Under the pieces are notes generated by a model that worked only from the letters and a program-made list of their open reading frames with translations, did not search any database and had not been told where the DNA came from. A stretch of DNA of 64,000 nt, taken from positions 62,001-126,000 of the forward strand of contig NZ_BMVW01000011.1 in the NCBI RefSeq assembly GCF_014650915.1. The letters are read 5' to 3'. Positions 18,052 to 26,807 of this stretch are shown here, piece after piece. Position numbers and translations under genes: made by a program. Each line of letters begins with the position of its first letter. The stretch's first letter is position 1. This DNA comes from Streptomyces poonensis (GTDB taxonomy: Bacteria > Actinomycetota > Actinomycetes > Streptomycetales > Streptomycetaceae).

Positions 18052-19325
18052 TTGGCCACCGGCTCCAGGACCTCGCGGCCACCCAGGTAAGGGCGGAGCA
18101 CCTCGGGCACCCGCACGGAACCGTCGGCCTGCTGGTGGTTCTCCAGGATCGCGACGATCGTGCGCGGTACGGCGCACAGCGTGCCGTTCAGCGTCGCCAG
18201 CGGCCGGACCTGCTTGCCGTCACGCATACGGATCTGCAGACGGCGCGACTGGAACTCCGTGCAGTCCGACGTCGACGTCAGCTCGCGGTACTTGCCCTGG
18301 GTCGGGATCCACGCCTCGCAGTCGAACTTGCGCGAGGCCGAGGCACCCAGGTCACCGGTCGCCACGTCGATCACGCGGAACGGCAGCTCCAGCGACGTCA
18401 GCCACTGCTTCTCCCAGTCCAGCAGACGCTGGTGCTCCGCCTGGGAGTCCTCCGGGTCGACGTACGAGAACATCTCGACCTTGTCGAACTGGTGGACGCG
18501 GAAGATGCCCTTGGTGTCCTTGCCGTGCGAGCCGGCCTCGCGGCGGAAGCACGGCGAGAAGCCCGCGTAGCGCAGCGGCAGGCGGTCGGCATCGATGATC
18601 TCGTCCATGTGGTACGCGGCGAGGGGCACCTCGGACGTACCGACCAGGTAGAGGTCGTCCTTGTCGAGGTGGTAGACGTCCTGCGCCGCCTGGCCGAGGA
18701 AGCCGGTACCGGCCATCGACTGCGGCCGGACGAGCGCCGGGGTCAGCATCGGCGTGAAGCCGGCCGCGGTGGCCTGGGCGATCGCCGCGTTCACCAGGGC
18801 GAGCTCCAGCAGGGCGCCCACGCCGGTGAGGAAGTAGAAGCGAGAGCCGGAGACCTTGGCGCCGCGCTCGACGTCGATCGCGCCGAGGATGTGGCCCAGC
18901 TCCAGGTGGTCCTTCGGCTCGAAGCCCTCGGCGGCGAAGTCGCGGATCTCGCCGTGCGTCTCCAGCGTGACGAAGTCCTCCTCACCGCCGACGGGCACGT
19001 CGGGGTGGACGAGGTTGCCCAGCCGGAGGAGGAGCTCCTGGGTCTCGGCTGCGGCCGCGTCGCGCTCGGTGTCGGCCGCCTTCACGTCGGCGGCCAGCTG
19101 GCTCGCCTTCTTCAGCAGCTCGGCCTTCTCGTCGCCCGACGCCTTGGGGATGAGCTTGCCGAGTGCCTTCTGCTCGGCGCGGAGCTCGTCGAAGCGGACG
19201 CCGGACGACCTGCGCCGCTCGTCGGCAGAGAGGAGGGAGTCGACGAGCGCGACGTCCTCTCCACGGGCGCGCTGTGATGCGCGCACACGGTCGGGGTCCT
19301 CACGGAGCAGGCGAAGGTCAATCAC
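18048..19325 (-). CDS. serS: Seryl-tRNA synthetase
   Basis: A 425-residue class II synthetase that charges tRNA-Ser (and tRNA-Sec) with serine. The N-terminal MIDLRLLREDPDRVRASQ begins the tRNA-binding helical hairpin (coiled coil ~25-105). Motif 2 is seen in FSPCFRREAGSHGKDTKG followed by HQFDKVE, and motif 3 in NGTLCAVPRTIVAILEN. Length and landmarks are standard. The 660-bp region upstream has no gene and would hold the promoter; no T-box-like leader could be identified. Confidence 0.97.
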   Translation of the reverse strand: MIDLRLLREDPDRVRASQRARGEDVALVDSLLSADERRRSSGVRFDELRAEQKALGKLIPKASGDEKAELLKKASQLAADVKAADTERDAAAAETQELLLRLGNLVHPDVPVGGEEDFVTLETHGEIRDFAAEGFEPKDHLELGHILGAIDVERGAKVSGSRFYFLTGVGALLELALVNAAIAQATAAGFTPMLTPALVRPQSMAGTGFLGQAAQDVYHLDKDDLYLVGTSEVPLAAYHMDEIIDADRLPLRYAGFSPCFRREAGSHGKDTKGIFRVHQFDKVEMFSYVDPEDSQAEHQRLLDWEKQWLTSLELPFRVIDVATGDLGASASRKFDCEAWIPTQGKYRELTSTSDCTEFQSRRLQIRMRDGKQVRPLATLNGTLCAVPRTIVAILENHQQADGSVRVPEVLRPYLGGREVLEPVAK

Positions 19326-19987
19326 CCCTCAAGGCTACCGGTGCGCGGATCCGGCCCTCGACTTGAATTCTCGATACGTCGCTTTTACTGGCTTCTGCCG
19401 GAAAAGTGGATCTCGATGGACGGAATCCCGTCAGGTCAAGGGAAGGAGGGGTGCTCCCTGGAACGGGGCAGTGTTGGGTCTTCGTGTTGACCTGACTGCC
19501 TTGTGGAGAGCGTGACTTGGGCTTCGTCTGTCCACAGGGGTCCACGGTTCCGGGGAGTTATCCACAGGCTGTGCGAAAGATCTGTGGACTTCACAGGTGA
19601 CCGTTCTCAAGCGGGGTACGGAGGGGAGAATTTCCGGCTCAAGCTGTCGCGGCGTCCACTTTCGAGTGGAATTGGGTCACCCCAAAGGATTATCGAAGGG
19701 AAACGAGTGGACGTAGGGTGATGAACGGGCCTGTGGGGGTGGTTGAGGCCCACGGGGTGATTTGTCGATGGAGTGGCGCTTTGTTGTCGACTTGTCCCCA
19801 GGTCGAGAAGACCACCTGTGGATAACCCTGTGGAAAACGAAAATCGCCAGGTAGGACCGGCTCTCGAAGATGTGTACAGCCGAACGGCCGGGAAGGCCCG
19901 CCGGGGACGCCGGCGACGATGGCCGGAAATCAGCCACCGGTCCGGCCGACGACCGGACGAAGAGAGCAGAGAGATCGAGCGGCGAGA
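19326..19987. other. Gene-free region with a cluster of DnaA-box-like sequences
   Basis: This 662-bp stretch is AT-richer than its neighbours and has no credible gene. It holds CTGTCCACA (19528), TTATCCACA (19558), TGTGGACTT (19583), TGTGGATAA (19817) and TGTGGAAAA (19829). Each matches the DnaA consensus in at least 7 of 9 bases, and two are the E. coli form TTATCCACA. The serS promoter should lie near its left end. This might be a DnaA-binding or titration site; that is an inference. Confidence 0.45.
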
Positions 19988-20923
19988 TCAGAAACGGCCG
20001 TCCTGGCAGCGGGCCACCCAGTCGGCCGCGGTGACGAACGCCTCGTCCGAGGTGCCCGGCAGCGGTGCCGGGACCCCCTCCTCGGTGGCGTCCGCGCGCG
20101 GGTACGAGCCCAGGTAACGCACCTCCAGGCAGACCCGCTTGAGTCCCATCAGCGCCTCCGCCACGCGCCGGTCGGAGATGTGGCCCTCGGCGTCGATCGC
20201 GAAGCAGTAGTTGCCGATGCCCTCTCCGGTCGGGCGGGACTGGAGCAGCATCAGGTTGACGCCCCGGACGGCGAACTCGTCGAGCAGGTCGCGCAGCCCG
20301 CCCGGGTGGTCGTCGCGCTGCCAGATGACCACCGAGGTCTTGTCCGCGCCCGTGGGCGCCGCGGGCCGGGCGGGGCGGCCGACGAGCACGAACCGGGTCT
20401 GGGCGTTCTCTGCGTCGTGGATTCCCGTCTGCAGGGCCTCCAGGCCGTACCGGGACGCCGCGAACTCGCCCGCGAAGGCCGCGTCGTACCGTCCCTCCTG
20501 CACCAGCCGGGCACCGTCCGCGTTCGAGGCGGCCGACTCCCAGACGACGTCGGGCGGCAGGTTGGCCTTCATCCAGTCGCGCACCTGCGACTGCGCCGCC
20601 GGGTGGGCGGTGACCGTCTTGATGTCCGACATCTCGGTGCCGGGCCGCACCAGCAGGGCGAACGTGATCGAGAGCAGCACCTCCCGATAGATCATCAGCG
20701 GGGCGCCGGCGACCAGCTCGTCGAGCGTGGTGGTGATGCCGCCCTCGACGGAGTTCTCGATCGGTACGAACGCGGCTTCGGCCTCGCCGGTGCGAACGGC
20801 GTCGAGCGCGGCGGGCACGGACACCACGGGAACGAGCTCCCGGGTCGCGGTCTCCGGCAGCGTGCGCAGGGCGACCTCGGTGAAGGTGCCCTCGGGGCCG
20901 AGGTACACGTAGCTGGCTGGCAT
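19988..20923 (-). CDS. pheA: Prephenate dehydratase
   Basis: A 311-residue monofunctional enzyme that converts prephenate to phenylpyruvate in phenylalanine synthesis. YLGPEGTFTE opens the catalytic domain, VPIENSVEGG (~54-62) and the TRF motif in NAQTRFVLVG are active-site signatures. A C-terminal ACT domain (GGLRDLLDEFAVRGVNL, then SRPTGEGIGNY) is the phenylalanine feedback site. No chorismate mutase domain is fused. It stands alone between serS and dtpA. Confidence 0.96.
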   Translation of the reverse strand: MPASYVYLGPEGTFTEVALRTLPETATRELVPVVSVPAALDAVRTGEAEAAFVPIENSVEGGITTTLDELVAGAPLMIYREVLLSITFALLVRPGTEMSDIKTVTAHPAAQSQVRDWMKANLPPDVVWESAASNADGARLVQEGRYDAAFAGEFAASRYGLEALQTGIHDAENAQTRFVLVGRPARPAAPTGADKTSVVIWQRDDHPGGLRDLLDEFAVRGVNLMLLQSRPTGEGIGNYCFAIDAEGHISDRRVAEALMGLKRVCLEVRYLGSYPRADATEEGVPAPLPGTSDEAFVTAADWVARCQDGRF

Positions 20924-21090
20924 GGCCTCACCCTAATGGGCCGTCCGGAGCCCGGCGCACGCTTCCCGCCTTCACCACCACCCCGAGTCGATCACCACCC
21001 CAGCTCACCGCCCCTCCGAGCCCACCACCGCCCCTCCGAGCCCACCACCGCCCCGAGGTCCGGCCGTACCGGCTGGACGAGGCCTTAGCC

Positions 21091-22443
21091 TCACCCCTCC
21101 AGCAACTGCTGCCCCACGTACTCCCCCTCCGCCGCACCGCCCGGCACCGCGAAGAGACCGCTCGCCTCGTGGCGGATGAAGGCCGAGAGGGCGTCGCCCC
21201 GGTCGAGCTTGCGCTGTACCGGCACGAAACCGCGCAGGGGGTCGGCCTGCCAGGCGATGAAGAGGAGGCCCGCGTCGGGGACCCCGTCCGCGTCGAAACC
21301 GTCGTGGAAGGAGAACGAGCGGCGGAGCATCGCCGCGCCACCGTTCTGGTCGGGGCGGGTGATCCGGGAATGCGCGTTGATCGGGATGATCAGCTTGCCG
21401 TCGGCGTCGGTCTTCTCCAGGTCCGGTTCGGTCGTCTCGCCGCCGCCGGTGAGGGGTGCGCCGGTCGACTTCTTGCGTCCCATGACGTCCTCCTGCTCCT
21501 TGAGCGAGAGCTTCTCCCAGTCGTCGAGGAGCATGCGGATGCGGCGTACGACGACGTAGGAGCCGTTCGCCATCCATGCGGGGTCGCCGGACGCGGGCAC
21601 GAAGATCCGCTCGTCGAAGTCGGTGTCGGACGGCTTCGGATTACGGGTGCCGTCGAGCTGGCCCATCAGGTTGCGTGCCGTCATCGGGCGGGCGGTGGCC
21701 CCCGGCGAGCGGTTGAAGCCGTTCATCTGCCAGCGCACACGCGCAGCGTCGCCCGCGTCCTTCTGGATCGCGCGCAGGGCGTGGAAGGCGACCAGGGCGT
21801 CATGGGCGCCGATCTGTACCCACAGGTCGCCGTTGCTGCGCTTCTTGTCGAGGTGGTCGGAGGAGAAGTCGGGCAGGGGATCGAGGGCGTCCGGGCGCTG
21901 CTTCTCCAGGCCCGTGCGCGCGAAGAAGCTGTGCCCGAAGCCGAAGGTGACCGTGAGGGACGACGGCCCCGCGTCCCGGGCCACGTCCGTGTCGTCCTGT
22001 GCGGCGGCCTCACCAGCCATCAGCCGGCGGGCGGTGTCCGACCAGCGTCGCAGAAGCGCGACTGCCTCCTTGCGGCCCGAACCCGCCGTCAGGTCGAAGG
22101 CGACGAAGTGCCCGGCGGCCTGAAGCGGGGTGGTGATACCGGGCTGATGTTTCACGTGAAACGCCACGCGGCCGGTACCGAGCGAGGTGAGCGGCGCGAC
22201 CTTCTCGGGGGAGGGAGCGGCGGCGTACCCGGCGGCCCCGCCCGCCGCGCCGAGCGCGAGCCCGGTCGCCCCGGCGGTGCCGAGCAGCCGCCGCCGCGAG
22301 ACGAGTCTGCTCGGGGAGGCGCCCCCGGCCTTCTCCGGGCCCCTCTGTGGGGAGGCATCCGCAGGAGCAGTGGTGGCGGCCGTGTTCTTCTGAGTGTTGC
22401 CGGCCTCGGGGGCGGGCACCTCGGGTGTGGACCGGTCAGGCAT
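21091..22443 (-). CDS. dtpA: Secreted Dyp-type haem peroxidase
   Basis: A 450-residue protein with a twin-arginine signal (SRRRLL at 49-54 plus a hydrophobic stretch) after a ~45-residue polar extension. Dyp signatures are the GXXDG-type motif GQLDGTRNPK (Asp264), Arg near 300 and the probable haem-ligand His358 in INAHSRI. It ends the cluster sco-ecuC-copCD-dtpA. In Streptomyces lividans the equivalent DtpA is a Tat-exported peroxidase needed, with copper chaperones, for GlxA-dependent glycan deposition in hyphal tips. A parS site is embedded in the coding sequence and encodes FHVK (residues ~95-98). Confidence 0.92.
   Translation of the reverse strand: MPDRSTPEVPAPEAGNTQKNTAATTAPADASPQRGPEKAGGASPSRLVSRRRLLGTAGATGLALGAAGGAAGYAAAPSPEKVAPLTSLGTGRVAFHVKHQPGITTPLQAAGHFVAFDLTAGSGRKEAVALLRRWSDTARRLMAGEAAAQDDTDVARDAGPSSLTVTFGFGHSFFARTGLEKQRPDALDPLPDFSSDHLDKKRSNGDLWVQIGAHDALVAFHALRAIQKDAGDAARVRWQMNGFNRSPGATARPMTARNLMGQLDGTRNPKPSDTDFDERIFVPASGDPAWMANGSYVVVRRIRMLLDDWEKLSLKEQEDVMGRKKSTGAPLTGGGETTEPDLEKTDADGKLIIPINAHSRITRPDQNGGAAMLRRSFSFHDGFDADGVPDAGLLFIAWQADPLRGFVPVQRKLDRGDALSAFIRHEASGLFAVPGGAAEGEYVGQQLLEG
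22149..22162. other. parS: Intragenic parS site inside dtpA
   Basis: GTTTCACGTGAAAC, a perfect 14-bp parS core in the coding sequence, about 19 kb from the cluster at 3345-3433. An intragenic position is less usual for Streptomyces parS. Confidence 0.85.
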
Positions 22444-22451
22444 GGTGTGGT

Positions 22452-24452
22452 TCAGCCGATCTTCGCGTTCTTCTTGACGGTCACCTGGTCGATGTCGGAC
22501 GTCCGTACCGTGACCGCGACCTCCCAGTCACCTGCCATCGGGATCTGCACCCCGCTCGCCGTCCAGTGTCCGGTGGAGATGTGGTCGGGGACCACGGGCA
22601 GGGGGCCGATGTCCTTCGCCTCGAGGGTGAAGGCGATCTTCACCTCGGGGATGTCGAAGGCCTTGCCGTCGGGGCGCTGCACATAGACGTGCAGGTCGTT
22701 GCCGCCCACGCGGGCGGGGTCGAGGTCGATGCGCACGACTCCCTTGCCGTTCTCGCCTCCGGTGTCGAACGGGATGTCCAGGGACAGGACCCCGGTCTGT
22801 CCGGCCGCGTCGGACTGCTGTGCCGAGGACGTGGCCGCCCTGGCCTCCTCCTCCGTGCGTCCGGGTTCGGTCGTCGTCAGGACGGTCGTCACGGCCAGCA
22901 GGGCGACGGCCACGCCCGCCTCGGCGAGCACGGACCGGCGCAGCCCCGTACGGCTCGGGTCGGCGTTCCTGATCCGCTTCTCCCGCGCGGCGGCCACGGC
23001 GGCCTGCTGCCGGGCGAGCTGCGCGGCACGCCGGGCGTCACCCGTGGCGGATGCGGTGGACGGGCCCTTCGGGGTGACGGACTGCTTGCCCTTCCCCGTG
23101 CCCCCCGAGCCGGCTTTGTCCGCGGTGACGGTCTGCCTGTCCTTCCCCGTGGTCGCGGGAAGCTCGGCGAGCCGTGCGGTCCAGCGGCGTGAGAACCAGC
23201 CGATGCCCACGAGCACCGCCACGAGGCCGATCTTCACGAGCAGTAGCTGCCCGTACGACGTACCGGTCAGCGCCGACCAGGAGCCGACCTGCCGCCACGA
23301 CTGGTAGAGGCCGGTCGCGGCCAGCACGAGCACGCTGCCGAACGCGACGCGCGAGAACCGGCGCACCGCCCGTACCTCGACCGGCGCGTCCGCGGGTGCC
23401 CGGAACAGGGCCACGAGCAGCGCGGCCAGTCCACCCAGCCAGGCGGCGACCGCCAGCAGGTGGAGCACGTCGACGGGCATCGCGATGCCCGTCTGGATTC
23501 CGGTCGAGGCGTGCTCGGCCATGGCCCAGCTGGCGGCGAGGCCCGCCGCCACGACGCTTCCGCCGAGCGCTAGCCCGAAGGTGAGGTCCCGCTTCTCGCT
23601 CCCGGCCCCGTTCTCGTCCTCGCCCTTTGCGTCCTCGTCCTCGTCCCCGTCCCGCCGTACGTACGCCCCGAAGAGCACCGCGATGAACAGGGCCGCCGCC
23701 GCGAGCAGCAGCAGTCGGGAGACCAGAGCGGCGCCCGTCTTGGTCCGCAGTACGTCACCGAGCAGACTCAGGTCGAAGATGTCGCCGACGTTCCCGGAGC
23801 CGGTGTACGAGCCGCGCATGAGGAGCATCGCGAGGGTGGCCGCGGTCAGGGTGAGCCACCCGGAGACCACCAGTCGCTGCACGGGCCGTACCCCGGCACC
23901 GTGCGGCCAGCAGGCCAGCACGAAGGCCGCACCGCCGACGAGGAGGGTGAAACCGGCGTACGCGGCGTAGCGCGTGAAGCCGTAGAGCCCGCCGACGAGG
24001 CCGCCGCCCGCCTGCTGCTCGGGCACGGCGGCGGTGGTCTCGGACGGCGCGCCCACGGAGAACGTGAAGGCCCCCGAGACGGGATGGCTGTCGGCCGAGA
24101 CCACCTGGTAGGTCACGGTGAACGTGCCGTCGGGGAGCCCCGCGTGCAGCTTCACGGCGTAGGTGTTGCCGCCCAGGTCGGACGTCGTGCCGGTGTCGAC
24201 CTGCTTGCCCTTGGGGTCGTACACCCGTATCGAGCCGTCGGACATCGCGACGGCCTCGGAGAAGGTGAGCGACACCCGTGACGGCGCCTCCTCGACGACC
24301 GTTCCCTGCTGCGGATCGCTGCCGGTCAGCGCGGCGTGCGCGGAGACCGGCAGGGCACCGGCGATGAGGACGCCGGCCACGGCGACGAACAGCAGCAACA
24401 GCGCCCGGACGCGGGAAGCGGCGGTCTGCCGCACGCGACTCGACGGCCTCAA
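22452..24452 (-). CDS. CopC-CopD fusion copper-handling membrane protein
   Basis: A 666-residue protein. A signal peptide ends in VSA before His39, which would become the N-terminal copper ligand of a CopC domain (~39-140). A CopD-like membrane domain (about eight segments, ~150-420), a charged linker, one more hydrophobic segment and an extracellular beta domain ending DQVTVKKNAKIG follow. It is the YcnJ-type layout. The start is TTG 24452: GGGAGGG lies 7 bases before it and no better start exists. Role inferred: copper uptake or transfer serving the DtpA/GlxA pathway. Confidence 0.88.
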   Translation of the reverse strand: MRPSSRVRQTAASRVRALLLLFVAVAGVLIAGALPVSAHAALTGSDPQQGTVVEEAPSRVSLTFSEAVAMSDGSIRVYDPKGKQVDTGTTSDLGGNTYAVKLHAGLPDGTFTVTYQVVSADSHPVSGAFTFSVGAPSETTAAVPEQQAGGGLVGGLYGFTRYAAYAGFTLLVGGAAFVLACWPHGAGVRPVQRLVVSGWLTLTAATLAMLLMRGSYTGSGNVGDIFDLSLLGDVLRTKTGAALVSRLLLLAAAALFIAVLFGAYVRRDGDEDEDAKGEDENGAGSEKRDLTFGLALGGSVVAAGLAASWAMAEHASTGIQTGIAMPVDVLHLLAVAAWLGGLAALLVALFRAPADAPVEVRAVRRFSRVAFGSVLVLAATGLYQSWRQVGSWSALTGTSYGQLLLVKIGLVAVLVGIGWFSRRWTARLAELPATTGKDRQTVTADKAGSGGTGKGKQSVTPKGPSTASATGDARRAAQLARQQAAVAAAREKRIRNADPSRTGLRRSVLAEAGVAVALLAVTTVLTTTEPGRTEEEARAATSSAQQSDAAGQTGVLSLDIPFDTGGENGKGVVRIDLDPARVGGNDLHVYVQRPDGKAFDIPEVKIAFTLEAKDIGPLPVVPDHISTGHWTASGVQIPMAGDWEVAVTVRTSDIDQVTVKKNAKIG

Positions 24453-24466
24453 CGGTGTTCCCTCCC

Positions 24467-25036
24467 TCAGTGGTGGTGCGACGACGAGGATGACGACGAC
24501 GAGGACGATGCCTTACTCGACCCGGAGTCCGACGCGGAACCGGACGCGGAGCCCGATTCGGTACTCGGCTCCGGCTGGTACGTGGCGGACTTCACCGGCA
24601 TCTCGACCGTGACGGAGCCGGCCTCGGCGAAGCGCAGCTTCACGGACACGGTCTCGCCCTCCTCCGGCTTGCGCTTGAGCTTCTCGAACATCAGGTGCAT
24701 TCCGCCGCTCTCGAGGACGAGGCTGCCATGGGCGGGCACCTCGCGGTCCTCGCTGTCGGCGATCCCCATCGTCTGTCCGGACGTCTGGTGGATGGTGACG
24801 TCCTCGGCGATGTCGCTGCCGGCGGATTCGAGGGTGTCGGACCGGTCACTGTCGTTCTCGACGACCAGGTAGCCGGCCGCCATGGCGTCGGTGACCGGCT
24901 GGGGCATGTAGGCGGAGGTCACCCGCAGCCCGTCGCCCCGGTCACCGCTGTCGCTCGCGCCGTCGCCCCCGCAGCCCGTCAGGGCGAGCCCGGCCGTGAG
25001 GACCAGGGCGCCGAGGGAGGCCGTGCGTCGCCTCAC
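24467..25036 (-). CDS. ecuC: PCu(A)C copper chaperone lipoprotein
   Basis: A 189-residue lipoprotein with lipobox LALTGC. The PCu(A)C copper(I) motif is visible: His in VTIHQTSG, Met in TMGIADS, then the GGMHLMFEKLK His/Met pair. The tail is unusual: Ser/Gly-rich repeats, ten or so Ser in a row and three final His residues, which might add a second metal site. In S. lividans the equivalent is ECuC. Its GTG start overlaps the sco stop (GTGA). It is the second gene of the copper cluster. Confidence 0.92.
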   Translation of the reverse strand: MRRRTASLGALVLTAGLALTGCGGDGASDSGDRGDGLRVTSAYMPQPVTDAMAAGYLVVENDSDRSDTLESAGSDIAEDVTIHQTSGQTMGIADSEDREVPAHGSLVLESGGMHLMFEKLKRKPEEGETVSVKLRFAEAGSVTVEMPVKSATYQPEPSTESGSASGSASDSGSSKASSSSSSSSSSHHH

Positions 25037-25740
25037 GGCTTGGCTCCCTCGAGGAGCTTCGGCAGGTCCCGGGTGTAGTCGTCGACGGTCGCGTCCTCCC
25101 CGTACAGGACATAGCCCGCGTCCGTCTTCGGGGAGAAGGCGATGACCTGGGTGCCGTGCATGGAGGTGACCTTGCCGTCCTTGTCCTTCGTGGGCGGCTC
25201 GATGGAGATGCCGAGGGTGCGGGCACCGGCCTGGATCGTGTCGAAGTCACCGGTCAGGCCGACGATGTCGGAGTCGATGCCCTTGAGCCACTCGCCGAGC
25301 GCCTTCGGGGTGTCGCGCTCCGGGTCGGTGGTGACGAAGACGATGCGCAGCTGTTCCAGCTGGGAGGCGGACAGCTTCTTCGCCGCCTCCTTCTTGGCGA
25401 CGGCGATGTTGTTCATCGTCAGCGGGCAGACGTCCGGGCAGTTGGTGTAACCGAAGTAGACCAGCGTCGGCTTGCCCTTGGTCTCGGCGCGGAGGTCGTA
25501 CGACTCGCCGTGTGTGTCCGTGAGGACCAGGTCCGGCTTCTCGAACGGCTGGTCGAGCACGGTCGCCGCCTTGGCCGACGCGGACTCCGCGGAGACCTCG
25601 GCGACGGGCGCGCTCGCGTCGTCGTCGCCACCACCCCCGCAGCCGGAGAGAGCGAGGGCGGCAGCGGTGAGCAGAGCCGCTGCCGCGTACGTCTTCTTGG
25701 TGTTCGTGCTCTTCGTACGCTTCGAGCTGTTGGTGCGCAT
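25033..25740 (-). CDS. sco: Sco1/SenC-family copper chaperone lipoprotein
   Basis: A 235-residue lipoprotein (lipobox LALSGC) with a thioredoxin fold. The copper-binding pair is in NCPDVCPLT, and MHGTQV supplies the third-ligand His. Sco proteins deliver copper to the CuA site of cytochrome oxidase; in S. lividans Sco also feeds the copper needed for development. It is the promoter-proximal gene of sco-ecuC-copCD-dtpA and overlaps ecuC by four bases. Confidence 0.94.
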   Translation of the reverse strand: MRTNSSKRTKSTNTKKTYAAAALLTAAALALSGCGGGGDDDASAPVAEVSAESASAKAATVLDQPFEKPDLVLTDTHGESYDLRAETKGKPTLVYFGYTNCPDVCPLTMNNIAVAKKEAAKKLSASQLEQLRIVFVTTDPERDTPKALGEWLKGIDSDIVGLTGDFDTIQAGARTLGISIEPPTKDKDGKVTSMHGTQVIAFSPKTDAGYVLYGEDATVDDYTRDLPKLLEGAKP

Positions 25741-25847
25741 AGGAAAATGTCCCAGATGTTCGGGCTCCGGCGCGCACCGGGGTCGTACGCCGCCGCCGGG
25801 ACGGACGGCGTACGACCCCTGCTGCGCGCCGGAAGCGGGGAAAGGCC

Positions 25848-26591
25848 TCAGGCGTTGCCGCGCCGACGGCCGGCCAGCACGCCGTACGCCACACCCGCGG
25901 CGCCCACGACGATGCCGACGACGCCCAGGACGCGGGCCGTGGTGTCGCTGGTGTCGGCGGGCTCGGCGGCCTGCTCGGAGCTGTCGGCGGAGGCGGCCTC
26001 GGTGTCACCGGCCTCGTCACCGGCGTCCGCGCCGGACGAACCGTGCTCGTCGTCGCTCGCGGCGGACAGCGCGAGCACCGGCGCCGGGTAGTCGGGCTCC
26101 TCCGCCCCGTCCTGCGCCACCTCGATCCAGCGGACGACCTCCTTGTTGGAGTACGTCTGGAGGGCCTTGAAGACGAGCTCGTCGGTGTCCTCGGGGAGCT
26201 GGCCGACGGAGAGCGGGAACTTCTGGAAGAAGCCGGGTTCGATGCCCTTGCCGGAGGCGGTCCACGTGACCTTGGAGACGGCCTCGTCGATCTTCTCGCC
26301 GTGCAGTTCGACCGGCTTGTCGAGCTTGGACTTGGTGACCTCGACGTCCCAGCCGGCGACGGCCTGCGGCTGCACCGAGGCGAGCGGGTGGTCGGTCGGG
26401 AAGCTCACCTCGAGCTTCGTGGTCGAGGCGTCGTCGCGCTCGTTGGGGACCTTGAAGTTGACGGTCGCGTACCCGCCCTGGGCGGCGGTGCCCTCCGGCT
26501 GCACGCTGACGTGCGCGAACGCGGGGGAGGACAGGACGACGACGGCCGAGGCGGCGACGGCACCGGCGGCGGCGATACGGGAAACCTTCAT
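25848..26591 (-). CDS. YcnI-like secreted, membrane-anchored copper-linked protein
   Basis: A 247-residue protein. A signal peptide ends AFA before the mature N-terminus HVSVQPEG, whose His is the YcnI (DUF1775) copper ligand. A beta domain to ~175, an acidic Ser/Asp/Glu spacer and a C-terminal transmembrane helix with basic tail (LAGRRRGNA) follow. ATG 26591 gives the correct signal peptide; the frame is open farther upstream but non-coding in character. It sits 107 bp upstream of sco, in the same direction, so it may share the cluster's copper function. Confidence 0.88.
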   Translation of the reverse strand: MKVSRIAAAGAVAASAVVVLSSPAFAHVSVQPEGTAAQGGYATVNFKVPNERDDASTTKLEVSFPTDHPLASVQPQAVAGWDVEVTKSKLDKPVELHGEKIDEAVSKVTWTASGKGIEPGFFQKFPLSVGQLPEDTDELVFKALQTYSNKEVVRWIEVAQDGAEEPDYPAPVLALSAASDDEHGSSGADAGDEAGDTEAASADSSEQAAEPADTSDTTARVLGVVGIVVGAAGVAYGVLAGRRRGNA

Positions 26592-26807
26592 GACAGCTGA
26601 CACTCCACGATGAGTGATGGTCGGTGGGAAGGCGCGCGCGTGCGAGCGCGGTGACGCAGGAGAAGCCGATCCCGGGCAGACGGCGTCGGACACGGCGACG
26701 TCGGGAAGGACGCCGGAGCCGAGGAGCAACGCCGGGAACGACGGCCACGCGCGCGCGTGCCGCACGACGGCGCACGGCACCCCCTCCGTGCGGAGTGGTG
26801 TGGCGCG

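Noticed and set aside
19326..19987. T-box or other leader RNA controlling serS
   Set aside because: No T-box sequence, specifier loop or antiterminator pairing could be found; what is visible are DnaA-like boxes.
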